Assembly: GCA_947630855.1 (NCBI GenBank)
Contig: CANRJF010000024.1
Location: 1-35,440, forward strand
Reading direction: 5' to 3'
DNA: 35,440 nt
Source of the DNA: an uncultured Lachnospiraceae bacterium
GTDB taxonomy: Bacteria > Bacillota > Clostridia > Lachnospirales > Lachnospiraceae
Shown: positions 1 through 6,473 of the stretch, in pieces
Layout: each line of letters opens with the position of its first letter
Position numbering within the stretch: the first letter of the stretch is position 1
Notes under the pieces: generated by a model
Seen by the model: only the letters and a program-made list of their open reading frames with translations
Databases searched by the model: none
What the model was told of the DNA's origin: nothing
Position numbers and translations under genes: made by a program

Positions 1-318
1 GAATGGGAGGAATATATCAGGGAGGATGCCGCCAGGGAGGCAGCAAAAATGGTAGAAGAGAGGACAAAAACAGTAGTAGAAGAGGCAGCAAAAGCAGTCG
101 AAGAAAAAGAGAAAGCAGTCGAAGAAAAAGCAAAAGCAGTAGAAGAGGCAGCAAAAGCGGTTGAAGAAAAGGAAAAAGCAGTCGAAGAGGCAAAAAAAAC
201 AACAGAAAGGGAACGGGAAAAAACCAGAGAACTGGAACGGCGGGCAGAACAGGCGGAAGCAGAAATAAAGCATCTGCGGGAAGAGTTGAAACGGGTAACT
301 GCCCACAAAATTGGGTGA
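1..318 (+). CDS. C-terminal part of a coiled-coil protein (5' end outside window)
   Basis: The frame is open from the first base and ends at TGA 316-318, so at least 105 residues of a longer protein are visible. The segment is almost wholly Glu, Lys, Ala, Val and Arg with a strict seven-residue period (KAVEEKE-type units), so it should be one long charged coiled coil. No catalytic motif is present in the visible part. Tails of this kind occur on several Lachnospiraceae protein families, including PD-(D/E)XK transposase-like nucleases, but nothing here decides between them. An internal ATG at 49 has no good ribosome binding site and should not be taken as the start. Certain as coding sequence; function unknown. 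Confidence 0.7.
   Translation, partial: EWEEYIREDAAREAAKMVEERTKTVVEEAAKAVEEKEKAVEEKAKAVEEAAKAVEEKEKAVEEAKKTTEREREKTRELERRAEQAEAEIKHLREELKRVTAHKIG
70..195 (+). repeat. In-frame 21-bp tandem repeat coding for heptads
   Basis: Six consecutive 21-bp units start at 70, 91, 112, 133, 154 and 175. Units two to six begin with AAAGC followed by a Val-Glu-Glu coding core; the first unit is more diverged. Each unit equals exactly one coiled-coil heptad, so gain or loss of units would change coil length and keep the frame. Confidence 0.8.
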
Positions 319-350
319 TTTTTGAGGGTACTAAACAGATACGAAATAAA

Positions 351-446
351 TTATACCCGTGAGCCAAATGATTTGCCAACAGGTATTCTCTATTTAAATT
401 AGAATAGCAAATCATTTGGCAAATGTGTATGCTCTGGAGTATAAAT
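351..446 (+). repeat. 96-bp palindromic element, copy A
   Basis: By eye, 85 of 96 positions match the reverse complement of copy B (4335-4430), without gaps. The ends read TTATAC at 351 and GTATAA at 439-444, which forms a short terminal inverted repeat. Inside are perfect 14-bp arms, GCCAAATGATTTGC (363-376) and GCAAATCATTTGGC (407-420), around a 30-nt loop. The similarity stops at the element ends. It carries no coding sequence. Size and architecture fit a MITE or another short dispersed palindromic element; the family is not recognised. Confidence 0.75.
416..445 (+). promoter_or_regulatory. Promoter-like hexamers in repeat copy A, facing the flagellin
   Basis: TTGGCA (416-421) and TATAAA (440-445) are separated by 18 bp and point out of the element toward the flagellin. 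The matching site in copy B has TTGACA. A terminator-like hairpin at 463-517 lies directly downstream, so any transcript would probably stop early. Inference from sequence only. Confidence 0.35.
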
Positions 447-462
447 AGCAACAGCCATGACT

Positions 463-517
463 AAAAGGTGCAAAGTCTTTTATCCAATTATTAAGGATAG
501 GCTTTACACCTTTTTTT
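463..517 (+). terminator. Rho-independent terminator-like hairpin
   Basis: An interrupted stem is formed by AAAAGGTG (463-470) with CACC and the following T run (507-514), by AAAG (472-475) with CTTT (502-505), and by TATCC (481-485) with GGATA (495-499). It ends in seven T residues at 511-517. It could end transcripts from the coiled-coil gene or from the promoter-like site in copy A, insulating the flagellin promoter. Confidence 0.6.
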
Positions 518-524
518 ATGCACA

Positions 525-569
525 CGGGCGTCCAAAGGAAAAGTGTCAGCCAAGGCTGACGGACGCCCG
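525..569. other. Strong nested hairpin
   Basis: Outer arms CGGGCGTCC (525-533) and GGACGCCCG (561-569) pair perfectly over 9 bp. Inside is a 16-bp perfect palindrome formed by GTCAGCC (545-551) and GGCTGAC (554-560). There is no T run on either side, so it is not a standard terminator. A further 10-bp palindrome, TGTCATGACA, lies at 588-597. The role is unknown; it may be a folded RNA, a protein-binding site or the remnant of another small repeat. Confidence 0.5.
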
Positions 570-657
570 GCGCTTGTGAGAACCAAATGTCATGACAAAA
601 GCAGTCATTTGTGCCTTGCAATTTACATTATTTATTGCTAAAATTATTAGTAAATAC

Positions 658-685
658 TAAATATTGTGGCCCAATCTGCCGATAT
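658..685 (+). promoter_or_regulatory. SigD (sigma-28) flagellar promoter of the flagellin gene
   Basis: TAAA (658-661) and GCCGATAT (678-685) are separated by 16 bp, a near-perfect match to the Firmicutes SigD consensus TAAA-N(14-16)-GCCGATAT. Transcription should start near 692 and give a leader of about 90 nt before the ATG at 781. This suggests the flagellin is a late, SigD-controlled gene and implies that flagellar regulators exist elsewhere in the genome. Confidence 0.85.
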
Positions 686-707
686 AGAAATTAGGCATAA
701 GTAACAT

Positions 708-731
708 AACTGCAAATGGAGTATTGCAGTT
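708..731 (+). promoter_or_regulatory. Hairpin with GGA loop in flagellin leader (candidate CsrA site)
   Basis: AACTGCAA (708-715) and TTGCAGTT (724-731) form a perfect 8-bp stem with the 8-nt loop ATGGAGTA. GGA in a hairpin loop is the core of CsrA-binding sites, and a second GGA pair lies in the Shine-Dalgarno AAGGAGG just before 781. Established knowledge: CsrA represses Bacillus hag through one leader hairpin site and one site over the Shine-Dalgarno. Same layout here, but CsrA itself is not in the window. Confidence 0.45.
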
Positions 732-780
732 GTTTCATTACCTTTGGCTGATAAAACATACATTCAAGGAGGAATCGCAT

Positions 781-3700
781 ATGCAGGCAATCGCACACAA
801 CCTGCTTTCTCAGTTTACGGAAAGGCAGTTAAATATCACTGGTCAGAACAAATCAAAATCTTCGGAAAAATTATCTTCCGGTTTCCGTATCAACCGGGCG
901 GGAGATGACGCGACGGGGCTTGCCATTTCAGAAAAAATGCGGTGGCAGGTGCGCGGCTTAAAGAGGGGACAGCAGAATATCCAGGACGGCATTTCCTGGA
1001 TACAGATAGCGGACGGGGCAATGGAAGAATTGTCTAAAATGATTGGAAGAATCCGGGAACTGTCGGTACAGGCTTCCAACGATACCAACACACCCTCCGA
1101 CAGGGCTGCCTTCGACAATGAAATTTCCGAGCTGAAAAAAGAAATCAATAATATTTGTAAAAACGCCCAGTTCAACACCCAGGATATATTTGACAACAGC
1201 TATGTGTCTATGGACGTGTTTGGAATGCCCCATGATTTGCAGGTTTTTGACGCTTCCTATGACAGTGCTACGGGAGATTATACATACGGCGGTTTTATAT
1301 TTCACGGGGAACGCTACACCTGGGATACGGTGGGGGTAGGCGTTGGCATAGATGCTTCCACGGGAAAACAGATTTTTACAGGCGGAGACTACAACTTTAC
1401 GGATGCAAACGGAAATTATTTTAATATCAGTTGCGAACCGGGAGATACAGTGCCTAAAATCACCAGAAAGCTTGATTTTTCCGCGAGTACATCAGGAATT
1501 ACCATTGACGGGAAAACATTGGGCTGGGAAAATCTCATTGATGAGGATGGAGCGGCGTTTTCGGCTTCCAATGCACATCCCGGAGCCTGGTCTGTTAATT
1601 ATGAAGGAGCCACACTGGCTTTTTTTGTGGATATGGTGGATAACGTTTCTGATATGGTGGACGCAATTAATTCCTGCAATAACGGAAAAGTGACTTACAG
1701 TTGGGAAACAAAACTTAAGGAGGAGCAGGAGGTCAAAGGGGTAGATGCCAATATTGTAAAAAATCTTCAGATTTCCAATGCCTTTGCCCAGAATCTTACA
1801 TCCGGGGATAAAGTTTCCTATACGGTGCGGGCAGGAGATGGAAAGGGAGGAGCATTAAACGGAATCTGGCTGGAAAACAGTAACGGAAACACAGTCAACG
1901 GTTCTTTCCGGTCATGGGCGGATTTGGAAATTAACTCATGGGATTCCGGGAAAGATATCTCTTCCAAAAAAACATATACTTACTCAGATGACGACGGAGT
2001 GAATGATACCTTATTATCCTTTGATTTTGATTTGTCGGACATTACCAGCATAGATTCCGTGATTGACGGTCTGGACGGCATGGTTATCAAGGGTGAAAAT
2101 ATTCTTACGGATTACACCACAAATGTGCATGCGGATTTGGTGGGAAATGTGCAGAAGGTAACGGCGAAGGTGCATAATCCCATTTCTTTTGAGGAAGAAA
2201 AGGCATTAGGAAGGGATTTTGAGCAGCAGACCATAGATGCATTTCAAAAGGAAAATATAGCCTATGATGATGCCGCCCACAGTGCGTCGGTAAGCTTTGG
2301 CAGTTCCGTCATTGATTATACGGGAAGCACAGTTTCCGGTGAAAACCGTATGGATGTGGATTTAAAAACATATGCGGCTTATGTATTACAGCAGAAACAG
2401 AAGCTGGCGCTCTCAGGGGCAGACCCGCAGGATAAAAATATTCAACTGGGTTCAGGCAGCCTTACGGATTTGGTGGGGGCAGGAAATATTACCACCAGCG
2501 GCCATTTCAGCGAAGTGGTTACAATCACAGGAGGAATGGACTTATCCGACGGGGAGAAAAATTTTAAGCCTGGGGAGGCGGGAAAAACGTATCCGGCGGC
2601 CTCCATTGATTTTTCCGGCCTGGGGAGCGGGTATACCCTGGATTCCCTGCTGGGGCTGGGATTTAATTCTACCTGTAAGACATGCAATAATCATTACAGC
2701 ATACTTTTTACGGACGGCGCTACGGATTCCGTTTCCGGCAGCGGGTATCAGTACAGCTATCGTCCCCAGGGAAGCAGGGATTATCTTTTACAGATAGATA
2801 TTAATTCCTTAAAAGCAAATGGTGTTGCTACGGGGGCCGACCTGGCAAAAGCAATTGTGGATATCACATCGGCCTGCTTTGACTTTCATTACACACAATA
2901 TGCCGCTGACGGAAATAAATTATGGGTTTATGACGACAGAACCCAGAACAGCGGTACGACGGCGGCTACTTTTGACACGGCTCCCCATTATTCCGTTGAT
3001 ACGGATGTCTTTGATTTTTCCCTTAAAACAGGGGACGGACGGTATATAGATGTAAGTTATACTTATAACTACGGGGATATTGCAGACAGTATTGTGGTAG
3101 AAATGCAGCAGGCAGCCCTGGGAAGTTATATAAAGGAAAACGGGGGATATGTATTGTATGATAATACCAATCCTGCCCATATAGGGGCAGACCGTTATGA
3201 CATGAATATTTCTTATAAAAATGCGGACGGAACCCAGACGCTAAATGATTTGGGAGAAACGATTGAGGATTACAAGAAGTTTGCCTTAAAAGATATGTTG
3301 GAAAATACTTCGGTTCAACTGGATGTGAATGATTACACTTATATGGATATGAAGGGGGACGAAAACCATAACGTGGCAATTCAGGCAGTTTTCGATTCGG
3401 AACTGGTAGAAACGCCTTATGAAAACGGCATTTATATTCAAAACAGCAGTTTGGTGGACGATAAAATCAAGATTCCCCGGTTTCCGATGAACACGGTAGT
3501 ATTAAGGCTTTACCGGGCGGGAACAAAAACTTTTGAACAGTCACAGTCTTCCATAGATTATTGTGATTATGCCCTGGAAAAGGTTTTGGGTAAGAGAAGC
3601 CTGTATGGGGCGTACCAAAACCGTTTAGAGCATACATACCAGGTGAAATCCATTGAGGAGGAAAATTCCCAGGCCGCCGAATCCCGCATCAGGGATACCG

Positions 3701-3816
3701 ATATGGCAGATGAAATGGTAAACTTATCCAAGCATAAGATTTTAGAGCAGGCAGGCCAGTCTATGCTTACCCAGGCAAATCAACTGCCAAATGGCATTCT
3801 GGAATTGCTGCAGTAA
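781..3816 (+). CDS. Very large flagellin (1011 aa)
   Basis: Filament subunit of the bacterial flagellum, exported by the flagellar type III system. Residues 1-140 are a typical flagellin N-domain ([20 protein letters not shown], then R92-E-L-S-V-Q97, the segment that contacts TLR5 in known flagellins). Residues from about 930 to the end are a typical C-domain ([10 protein letters not shown] ... [13 protein letters not shown]). Between them lies a surface-exposed region of roughly 780 residues, making it two to four times longer than common flagellins (about 270-500 aa). A CxxC pair (C-K-T-C, coded near 2680) lies in that region. The start is ATG 781, behind AAGGAGG with 8 nt spacing; an in-frame codon at 724 lies inside the leader hairpin. 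A SigD promoter precedes it. No other flagellar gene is in the window. The 3' end overlaps the convergent macro gene by 50 bp. Confidence 0.93.
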   Translation: MQAIAHNLLSQFTERQLNITGQNKSKSSEKLSSGFRINRAGDDATGLAISEKMRWQVRGLKRGQQNIQDGISWIQIADGAMEELSKMIGRIRELSVQASNDTNTPSDRAAFDNEISELKKEINNICKNAQFNTQDIFDNSYVSMDVFGMPHDLQVFDASYDSATGDYTYGGFIFHGERYTWDTVGVGVGIDASTGKQIFTGGDYNFTDANGNYFNISCEPGDTVPKITRKLDFSASTSGITIDGKTLGWENLIDEDGAAFSASNAHPGAWSVNYEGATLAFFVDMVDNVSDMVDAINSCNNGKVTYSWETKLKEEQEVKGVDANIVKNLQISNAFAQNLTSGDKVSYTVRAGDGKGGALNGIWLENSNGNTVNGSFRSWADLEINSWDSGKDISSKKTYTYSDDDGVNDTLLSFDFDLSDITSIDSVIDGLDGMVIKGENILTDYTTNVHADLVGNVQKVTAKVHNPISFEEEKALGRDFEQQTIDAFQKENIAYDDAAHSASVSFGSSVIDYTGSTVSGENRMDVDLKTYAAYVLQQKQKLALSGADPQDKNIQLGSGSLTDLVGAGNITTSGHFSEVVTITGGMDLSDGEKNFKPGEAGKTYPAASIDFSGLGSGYTLDSLLGLGFNSTCKTCNNHYSILFTDGATDSVSGSGYQYSYRPQGSRDYLLQIDINSLKANGVATGADLAKAIVDITSACFDFHYTQYAADGNKLWVYDDRTQNSGTTAATFDTAPHYSVDTDVFDFSLKTGDGRYIDVSYTYNYGDIADSIVVEMQQAALGSYIKENGGYVLYDNTNPAHIGADRYDMNISYKNADGTQTLNDLGETIEDYKKFALKDMLENTSVQLDVNDYTYMDMKGDENHNVAIQAVFDSELVETPYENGIYIQNSSLVDDKIKIPRFPMNTVVLRLYRAGTKTFEQSQSSIDYCDYALEKVLGKRSLYGAYQNRLEHTYQVKSIEEENSQAAESRIRDTDMADEMVNLSKHKILEQAGQSMLTQANQLPNGILELLQ

Positions 3817-4318
3817 CTACCCGCTGGTAAATGGATTTTGTATTTTCATCAAACAGTACCCATTCCACCAGGTCAAATTTATCTTCATTTGCATTTAAAA
3901 ATTTTACTACTGCATTTACGGCAGTTTTTGCTGCCAGTTCCAATGGAAAATGATAAACTCCCGTTGATATGGACGGAAAAGCAATGGAGCGGATGCCATA
4001 ATCTGCCGCAATTTTCATGGAATTATAATAACAGCTTGCCAGCAGGTCTTCTTCATGGCTTTTTCCGCCGTTCCAAATGGGCCCTGGGGTATGAATCACA
4101 TAATTGCAGGGCAGATTGTAGGCTTTCGTTATCTTTGCCCCGCCTGTCTTGCAGCCGTGCAATGTCCTGCATTCTGCTAACAGCTTTGGCCCTGCTGCCC
4201 TGTGGATGGCTCCGTCAACGCCCCCGCCTCCCAGCAGGGAGACATTTGCGGCATTTACGATTGCCTGTACATCTGAAATCTTGGTAATATCGCCTTTTAT
4301 TGTTTTTATTATATACAT
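3767..4318 (-). CDS. Macro-domain ADP-ribose/O-acetyl-ADP-ribose hydrolase
   Basis: A single macro domain of 183 aa, the usual size of stand-alone YmdB/MacroD-type enzymes, which bind ADP-ribose and hydrolyse O-acetyl-ADP-ribose or remove ADP-ribose from proteins. Motifs in order: GDIT at 9-12, NAAN at 22-25, the [10 protein letters not shown] loop at 30-39, HTPGP in the middle, and the phosphate-loop sequence [10 protein letters not shown]. The start is taken at ATG 4318-4316, with GGAAG 8 nt upstream; the GTG nine bases further out is too close to that site. It converges on and overlaps the flagellin 3' end by 50 bp. It lies downstream of the hydrolase on the same strand, with repeat copy B between them. 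Family assignment is firm; the substrate is not known. Confidence 0.9.
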   Translation of the reverse strand: MYIIKTIKGDITKISDVQAIVNAANVSLLGGGGVDGAIHRAAGPKLLAECRTLHGCKTGGAKITKAYNLPCNYVIHTPGPIWNGGKSHEEDLLASCYYNSMKIAADYGIRSIAFPSISTGVYHFPLELAAKTAVNAVVKFLNANEDKFDLVEWVLFDENTKSIYQRVVTAAIPECHLAVDLPG

Positions 4319-4334
4319 TTTCACCACTTCCTTT

Positions 4335-4430
4335 GTTTATAATCCAGAGCATACACATTTGTCAAATGATTTGCTGTTCCCGTTGAAATAGAGAATGCCT
4401 GTTGGCAAATTATTTGCCTCACGGGTATAA
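4335..4430 (-). repeat. 96-bp palindromic element, copy B (inverted relative to copy A)
   Basis: Reverse-complement match to 351-446, about 85 of 96 by eye with no gaps. The inner arms are less perfect than in copy A: GTCAAATGATTTGC (4361-4374) and GCAAATTATTTGCC (4405-4418). The element sits between the hydrolase stop and the macro-domain start. Together the two copies form a long inverted repeat around the flagellin/macro cassette, about 3.9 kb apart. Confidence 0.75.
4336..4365 (-). promoter_or_regulatory. Promoter-like hexamers in repeat copy B, facing the macro gene
   Basis: On the minus strand, a consensus TTGACA (4365-4360) is followed after 18 bp by TATAAA (4341-4336). It faces the macro-domain gene. 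A start near 4329 would lie inside that gene's ribosome binding site (GGAAG, 4331-4327), so the transcript would be nearly leaderless. Either the real -10 differs or the gene is read mainly from the hydrolase promoter. Confidence 0.4.
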
Positions 4431-4441
4431 AAAAATTCTGT

Positions 4442-4470
4442 AATTGTTCATGACAGCTTCAAACACTTGC
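4442..4470. repeat. 29-bp fragment shared with the 5.9-kb leader
   Basis: Matches 5909-5937 at 26 of 29 positions by eye, in the same orientation, including the uninterrupted stretch TCAAACACTTGC. It lies just past the stop codon of the minus-strand hydrolase and next to repeat copy B. It contains only the 5' arm of the hairpin found at 5923-5947, so it may be a partial copy. Confidence 0.5.
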
Positions 4471-4471
4471 G

Positions 4472-5128
4472 TTATCTTAAAAACCCTGCCAGCAACGGCG
4501 CCAGTTTTGCGCTGTGCACCACATAACTGGAATGGTTTTCTCCCGGCAGAATCCGCAGTGTGGCGTTGGGAAGATATTTCGCAATTTTTTTAGTCTCTTT
4601 TTTCTTTATAATATCTTTAGAGCCTGCCACAACCAGAGTGGGTGTGGAAATAATGGAAAGCTCATATTTATTAATATGGGGTTCTTTCAGCATAAGGGCA
4701 AGCAGTTTGTCCTTATGTTTTATGTATTGTAAGCGGAAAGAAAATCTTTCGGAGAATTTCAGCCCTTTTGGGGAAAGATTGGCGCCACATATTACCATGC
4801 GGGAAAACAGGCTGGGATGCATACTGGCAGCAATAAGCCCGGTAATGCCCCCGTCGCTGAAGCCGAGAAAAGCAGGTTTTTCCAATTCTAAGGCATAGAC
4901 AAAAGCGGCAATATCCGCTGCCATATCGTTGTAGTGATATTCCTCTGCCGTGGCGCTTTCTCCGTGTCCTCTGGTGTCTAAGGCATATACAGTGTGTTTT
5001 TTTGATAATTCAGGAATTAAATTGTCAAAGATTTTGTGGGTGTCACCATTTCCGTGTGCCAAAATGATGGGGGAGCCTTCCCCGGTTCTCTCATAGTAGA
5101 TAACTTGTCCATTTAACTGAATATACAT
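4472..5128 (-). CDS. Alpha/beta hydrolase (218 aa)
   Basis: A small cytoplasmic alpha/beta-hydrolase-fold enzyme without signal peptide or membrane segment. Visible features are the oxyanion-side HGNGDTHK (25-32), DTRGHGES (51-58), the nucleophile elbow GFSDGG with Ser91, a likely acid Asp172 (AGSKD) and the catalytic His199 (ENHSS). The complete triad suggests an active esterase, lipase or related hydrolase; the substrate cannot be read from the sequence. The start ATG has AAGGAG upstream and a sigma-A-like promoter at 5160-5189. It is the first gene of a minus-strand pair with the macro-domain gene. Confidence 0.88.
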   Translation of the reverse strand: MYIQLNGQVIYYERTGEGSPIILAHGNGDTHKIFDNLIPELSKKHTVYALDTRGHGESATAEEYHYNDMAADIAAFVYALELEKPAFLGFSDGGITGLIAASMHPSLFSRMVICGANLSPKGLKFSERFSFRLQYIKHKDKLLALMLKEPHINKYELSIISTPTLVVAGSKDIIKKKETKKIAKYLPNATLRILPGENHSSYVVHSAKLAPLLAGFLR

Positions 5129-5159
5129 ATCTACTCCTTCCTTTTCGTCTACTGCGTTT

Positions 5160-5189
5160 AGTATAACATATGCCGGACTTTGACCGCAA
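5160..5189 (-). promoter_or_regulatory. Sigma-A promoter for the minus-strand hydrolase
   Basis: On the minus strand TTGCGG (5189-5184) is followed after 18 bp by TATACT (5165-5160), which is preceded by TGT (extended -10). It lies about 30 bp before the hydrolase ATG. It is divergent to a similar extended -10 site at 5254-5262. Confidence 0.55.
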
Positions 5190-5253
5190 CCTAATAAAAA
5201 AACAAAACGTTGACTATGATGTCATAATGATTGTAGAAATATGCTTTTGATTC

Positions 5254-5262
5254 TGTTATACT
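5254..5262 (+). promoter_or_regulatory. Extended -10 promoter for the DUF4160-remnant/DUF2442 pair
   Basis: TGT followed by TATACT (5257-5262) is an extended -10 element. No good -35 is visible at 16-18 bp. It lies directly before the DUF4160 remnant, so it could drive the downstream DUF2442 gene. Confidence 0.4.
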
Positions 5263-5278
5263 ATGTATACAAAAATGA

Positions 5279-5422
5279 AAGCAGGTGTTAGAGGGTAAAA
5301 TCCCATTAAAACAATATAGAATGATTTCTGGATGGATGGCTTTACATGAAGACGAATTATATGCAGCATGGAATAATGCAGTCAGACAGAAACCATTTGA
5401 TAAAATCGACCCTTTAAAATAG
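5279..5422 (+). pseudogene. C-terminal remnant of a DUF4160 protein
   Basis: Beginning after an in-frame TGA at 5276-5278, a frame runs to TAG 5420-5422 and codes for about 47 residues: KQVLEGKIPLK, then GWMALHEDELYAAW and a final KPFDKIDPLK. This is recognisable as the C-terminal half of the DUF4160 family, which typically has LxG(K/E)LP, a WxxLHxxEL core and ends in a KIxPL motif. The N-terminal half, normally rich in His and Tyr, is absent and replaced by promoter-like sequence. A GTG at 5285 could act as a start but has no clear ribosome binding site. The stop overlaps the AGGAGG of the DUF2442 gene. DUF4160 and DUF2442 genes are commonly adjacent, so this is probably a decayed partner. 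Confidence 0.6.
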
Positions 5423-5434
5423 GAGGATATGCAT

Positions 5435-5728
5435 ATGTATATAATTAACGGGATTGTTTATGGCAGTGAATCATCAGAACAAATGAAAATTGTATCAGTA
5501 AAACCTTTAAATGACATGATAATATTACTTACATTTTCAAATGGTGAAACAAGGTTATTTGATGCTGCTATTTTAACCGGAGAAGTATTTGAACCATTAA
5601 AAAATGAGAATATATTTAAAAATCCCATTATAGACCATGGTGTTGTAACGTGGTTTGACGGACAAATTGACTGTTCACCGGAATTTATGTATGAAAATAG
5701 TTATGTATATGATAATATGATGGTTTAG
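5435..5728 (+). CDS. DUF2442 domain protein
   Basis: A 97-residue protein. From about residue 15 it matches DUF2442: KIVSVKPLND, then LLTFSNGETRLFDAAIL, a central GEVFEPLKN, and TWFDGQIDCSPEFMYENS near the end. The biochemical role of the family is unknown; it is often paired with DUF4160 in toxin-antitoxin-like two-gene units. The start is chosen at ATG 5435 because AGGAGG lies 8 nt upstream; the ATG at 5429 is only 2 nt from that site. Base composition is more AT-rich than in the neighbouring housekeeping genes, which fits an accessory gene. Confidence 0.8.
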   Translation: MYIINGIVYGSESSEQMKIVSVKPLNDMIILLTFSNGETRLFDAAILTGEVFEPLKNENIFKNPIIDHGVVTWFDGQIDCSPEFMYENSYVYDNMMV

Positions 5729-5809
5729 CTGATGTAACAGTTCAGTTATCAGTAACTTTGGCTGCATGGTTAATATGGTTAATAGCTGGTAGTTTTCGTT
5801 TTATCAGGG

Positions 5810-5838
5810 TTTACACTTATTATCTAATTTGTTATAAT
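5810..5838 (+). promoter_or_regulatory. Sigma-A promoter before the structured leader
   Basis: TTTACA (5810-5815), a 17-bp spacer and consensus TATAAT (5833-5838). Transcription should start near 5845, giving a leader of about 168 nt before the ATG at 6013 that contains the hairpin structure at 5881-5989. Confidence 0.7.
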
Positions 5839-5880
5839 AATACGGTGATAACCCATTGTTTGGCTAAGTAACAGTTCTGT

Positions 5881-5989
5881 AAAGAGTGTAAATCCTATTG
5901 AATTTTTGAATTGTTCAGGATAGCCTCAAACACTTGCTGTTTGAGGCGTAAGAACATGATTCAAGCATGCAAAAAGATTTACGCTCTTT
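5881..5989 (+). ncRNA. Multi-branched structured leader RNA (candidate regulatory element)
   Basis: A 14-bp closing stem is formed by AAAGAGTGTAAATC (5881-5894) and GATTTACGCTCTTT (5976-5989), with one G-U pair. Inside it are a smaller ATCCT/AGGAT stem (5892-5896 with 5917-5921, competing for three bases with the closing stem) and a perfect 10-bp hairpin, GCCTCAAACA (5923-5932) with TGTTTGAGGC (5938-5947), loop CTTGC. The closing stem ends in TTTTT (5987-5991), so it could act as a terminator just before the ribosome binding site of the next gene. Loop bases TTGC (5934-5937) could pair with GCAA (5969-5972). It matches no riboswitch class I know. Confidence 0.55.
5909..5937. repeat. 29-bp fragment shared with 4442-4470
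   Basis: 26 of 29 positions are identical to 4442-4470. It covers the 5' side of the perfect hairpin in the leader. The related nonamer AAACACTTG recurs at 5993-6001 beside the ribosome binding site, and the 13-mer GCATGCAAAAAGA occurs both near 5967 and at the ATG of the next gene (6011). The leader therefore seems to be built partly of duplicated pieces. Confidence 0.5.
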
Positions 5990-6012
5990 TTGAAACACTT
6001 GGGAGGTAAGGC

Positions 6013-6462
6013 ATGCAAAAAGACGAAATGGGAATCGGTGATATTATAGTAGAATCACTTACTATTTTTGGCATGATTATGTATCTGGGGTTACAGATGT
6101 TTTACCGCAGCCGGTATCAAATCAGCATACAAACCATGATATACCATATTGTTCCGGTTATTCTGCTGTATCTGTTTCTTTTGCTGCTGCAATACCATCC
6201 GGAATTTTTAAACGGAAAAAGCAGTGAGCCGGTAAAAGGGAAAGTACGGATTTACGCGGTACGCATGGTGCGTATCTGTAAATTACTTATTGTGTACGGA
6301 ATCTTAATCCCCACGGTGGCAGACATACTGGAAACAGGCATCCATGGGGCATACAGCCTTGTGGTCATGATATGTATTTTGGTAGTAATTGCCTATTACA
6401 TTTTCCGCATTTATCAGTATAATAGAGAAGAAGATAAAAAGAACAAAAAGAAGAAAAAGTAG
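6013..6462 (+). CDS. Four-TM membrane protein of unknown function
   Basis: A 149-residue protein with four predicted membrane segments (about 8-26, 43-60, 87-104 and 113-131) and a strongly basic cytoplasmic tail of Lys and Asn after a YNREEDKK segment. There is no recognisable enzymatic motif. GGGAGG lies 6 nt before the ATG. The stop codon overlaps the ribosome binding site of the amidase gene 11 bp downstream, so the two are probably co-translated; a role at the cell envelope is a reasonable guess, not a demonstration. Expression should depend on the structured leader upstream. Confidence 0.75.
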   Translation: MQKDEMGIGDIIVESLTIFGMIMYLGLQMFYRSRYQISIQTMIYHIVPVILLYLFLLLLQYHPEFLNGKSSEPVKGKVRIYAVRMVRICKLLIVYGILIPTVADILETGIHGAYSLVVMICILVVIAYYIFRIYQYNREEDKKNKKKKK

Positions 6463-6473
6463 GAGAGTGAAAC

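Noticed and set aside
525..569. Integron attC-like or transposon-end hairpin
   Set aside because: The pairing is strong but the conserved attC core sites (GTTRRRY/RYYYAAC) are absent and no integrase is present.
724..780. Upstream start for the flagellin
   Set aside because: It begins inside the leader hairpin and adds residues not found in flagellins; ATG 781 has AAGGAGG and gives the normal N-terminus.
3838..4287. Plus-strand open frame of about 149 codons opposite the macro gene
   Set aside because: It lies fully antisense to a clear macro domain, has no ribosome binding site and codes for low-complexity His/Leu/Pro-rich sequence.
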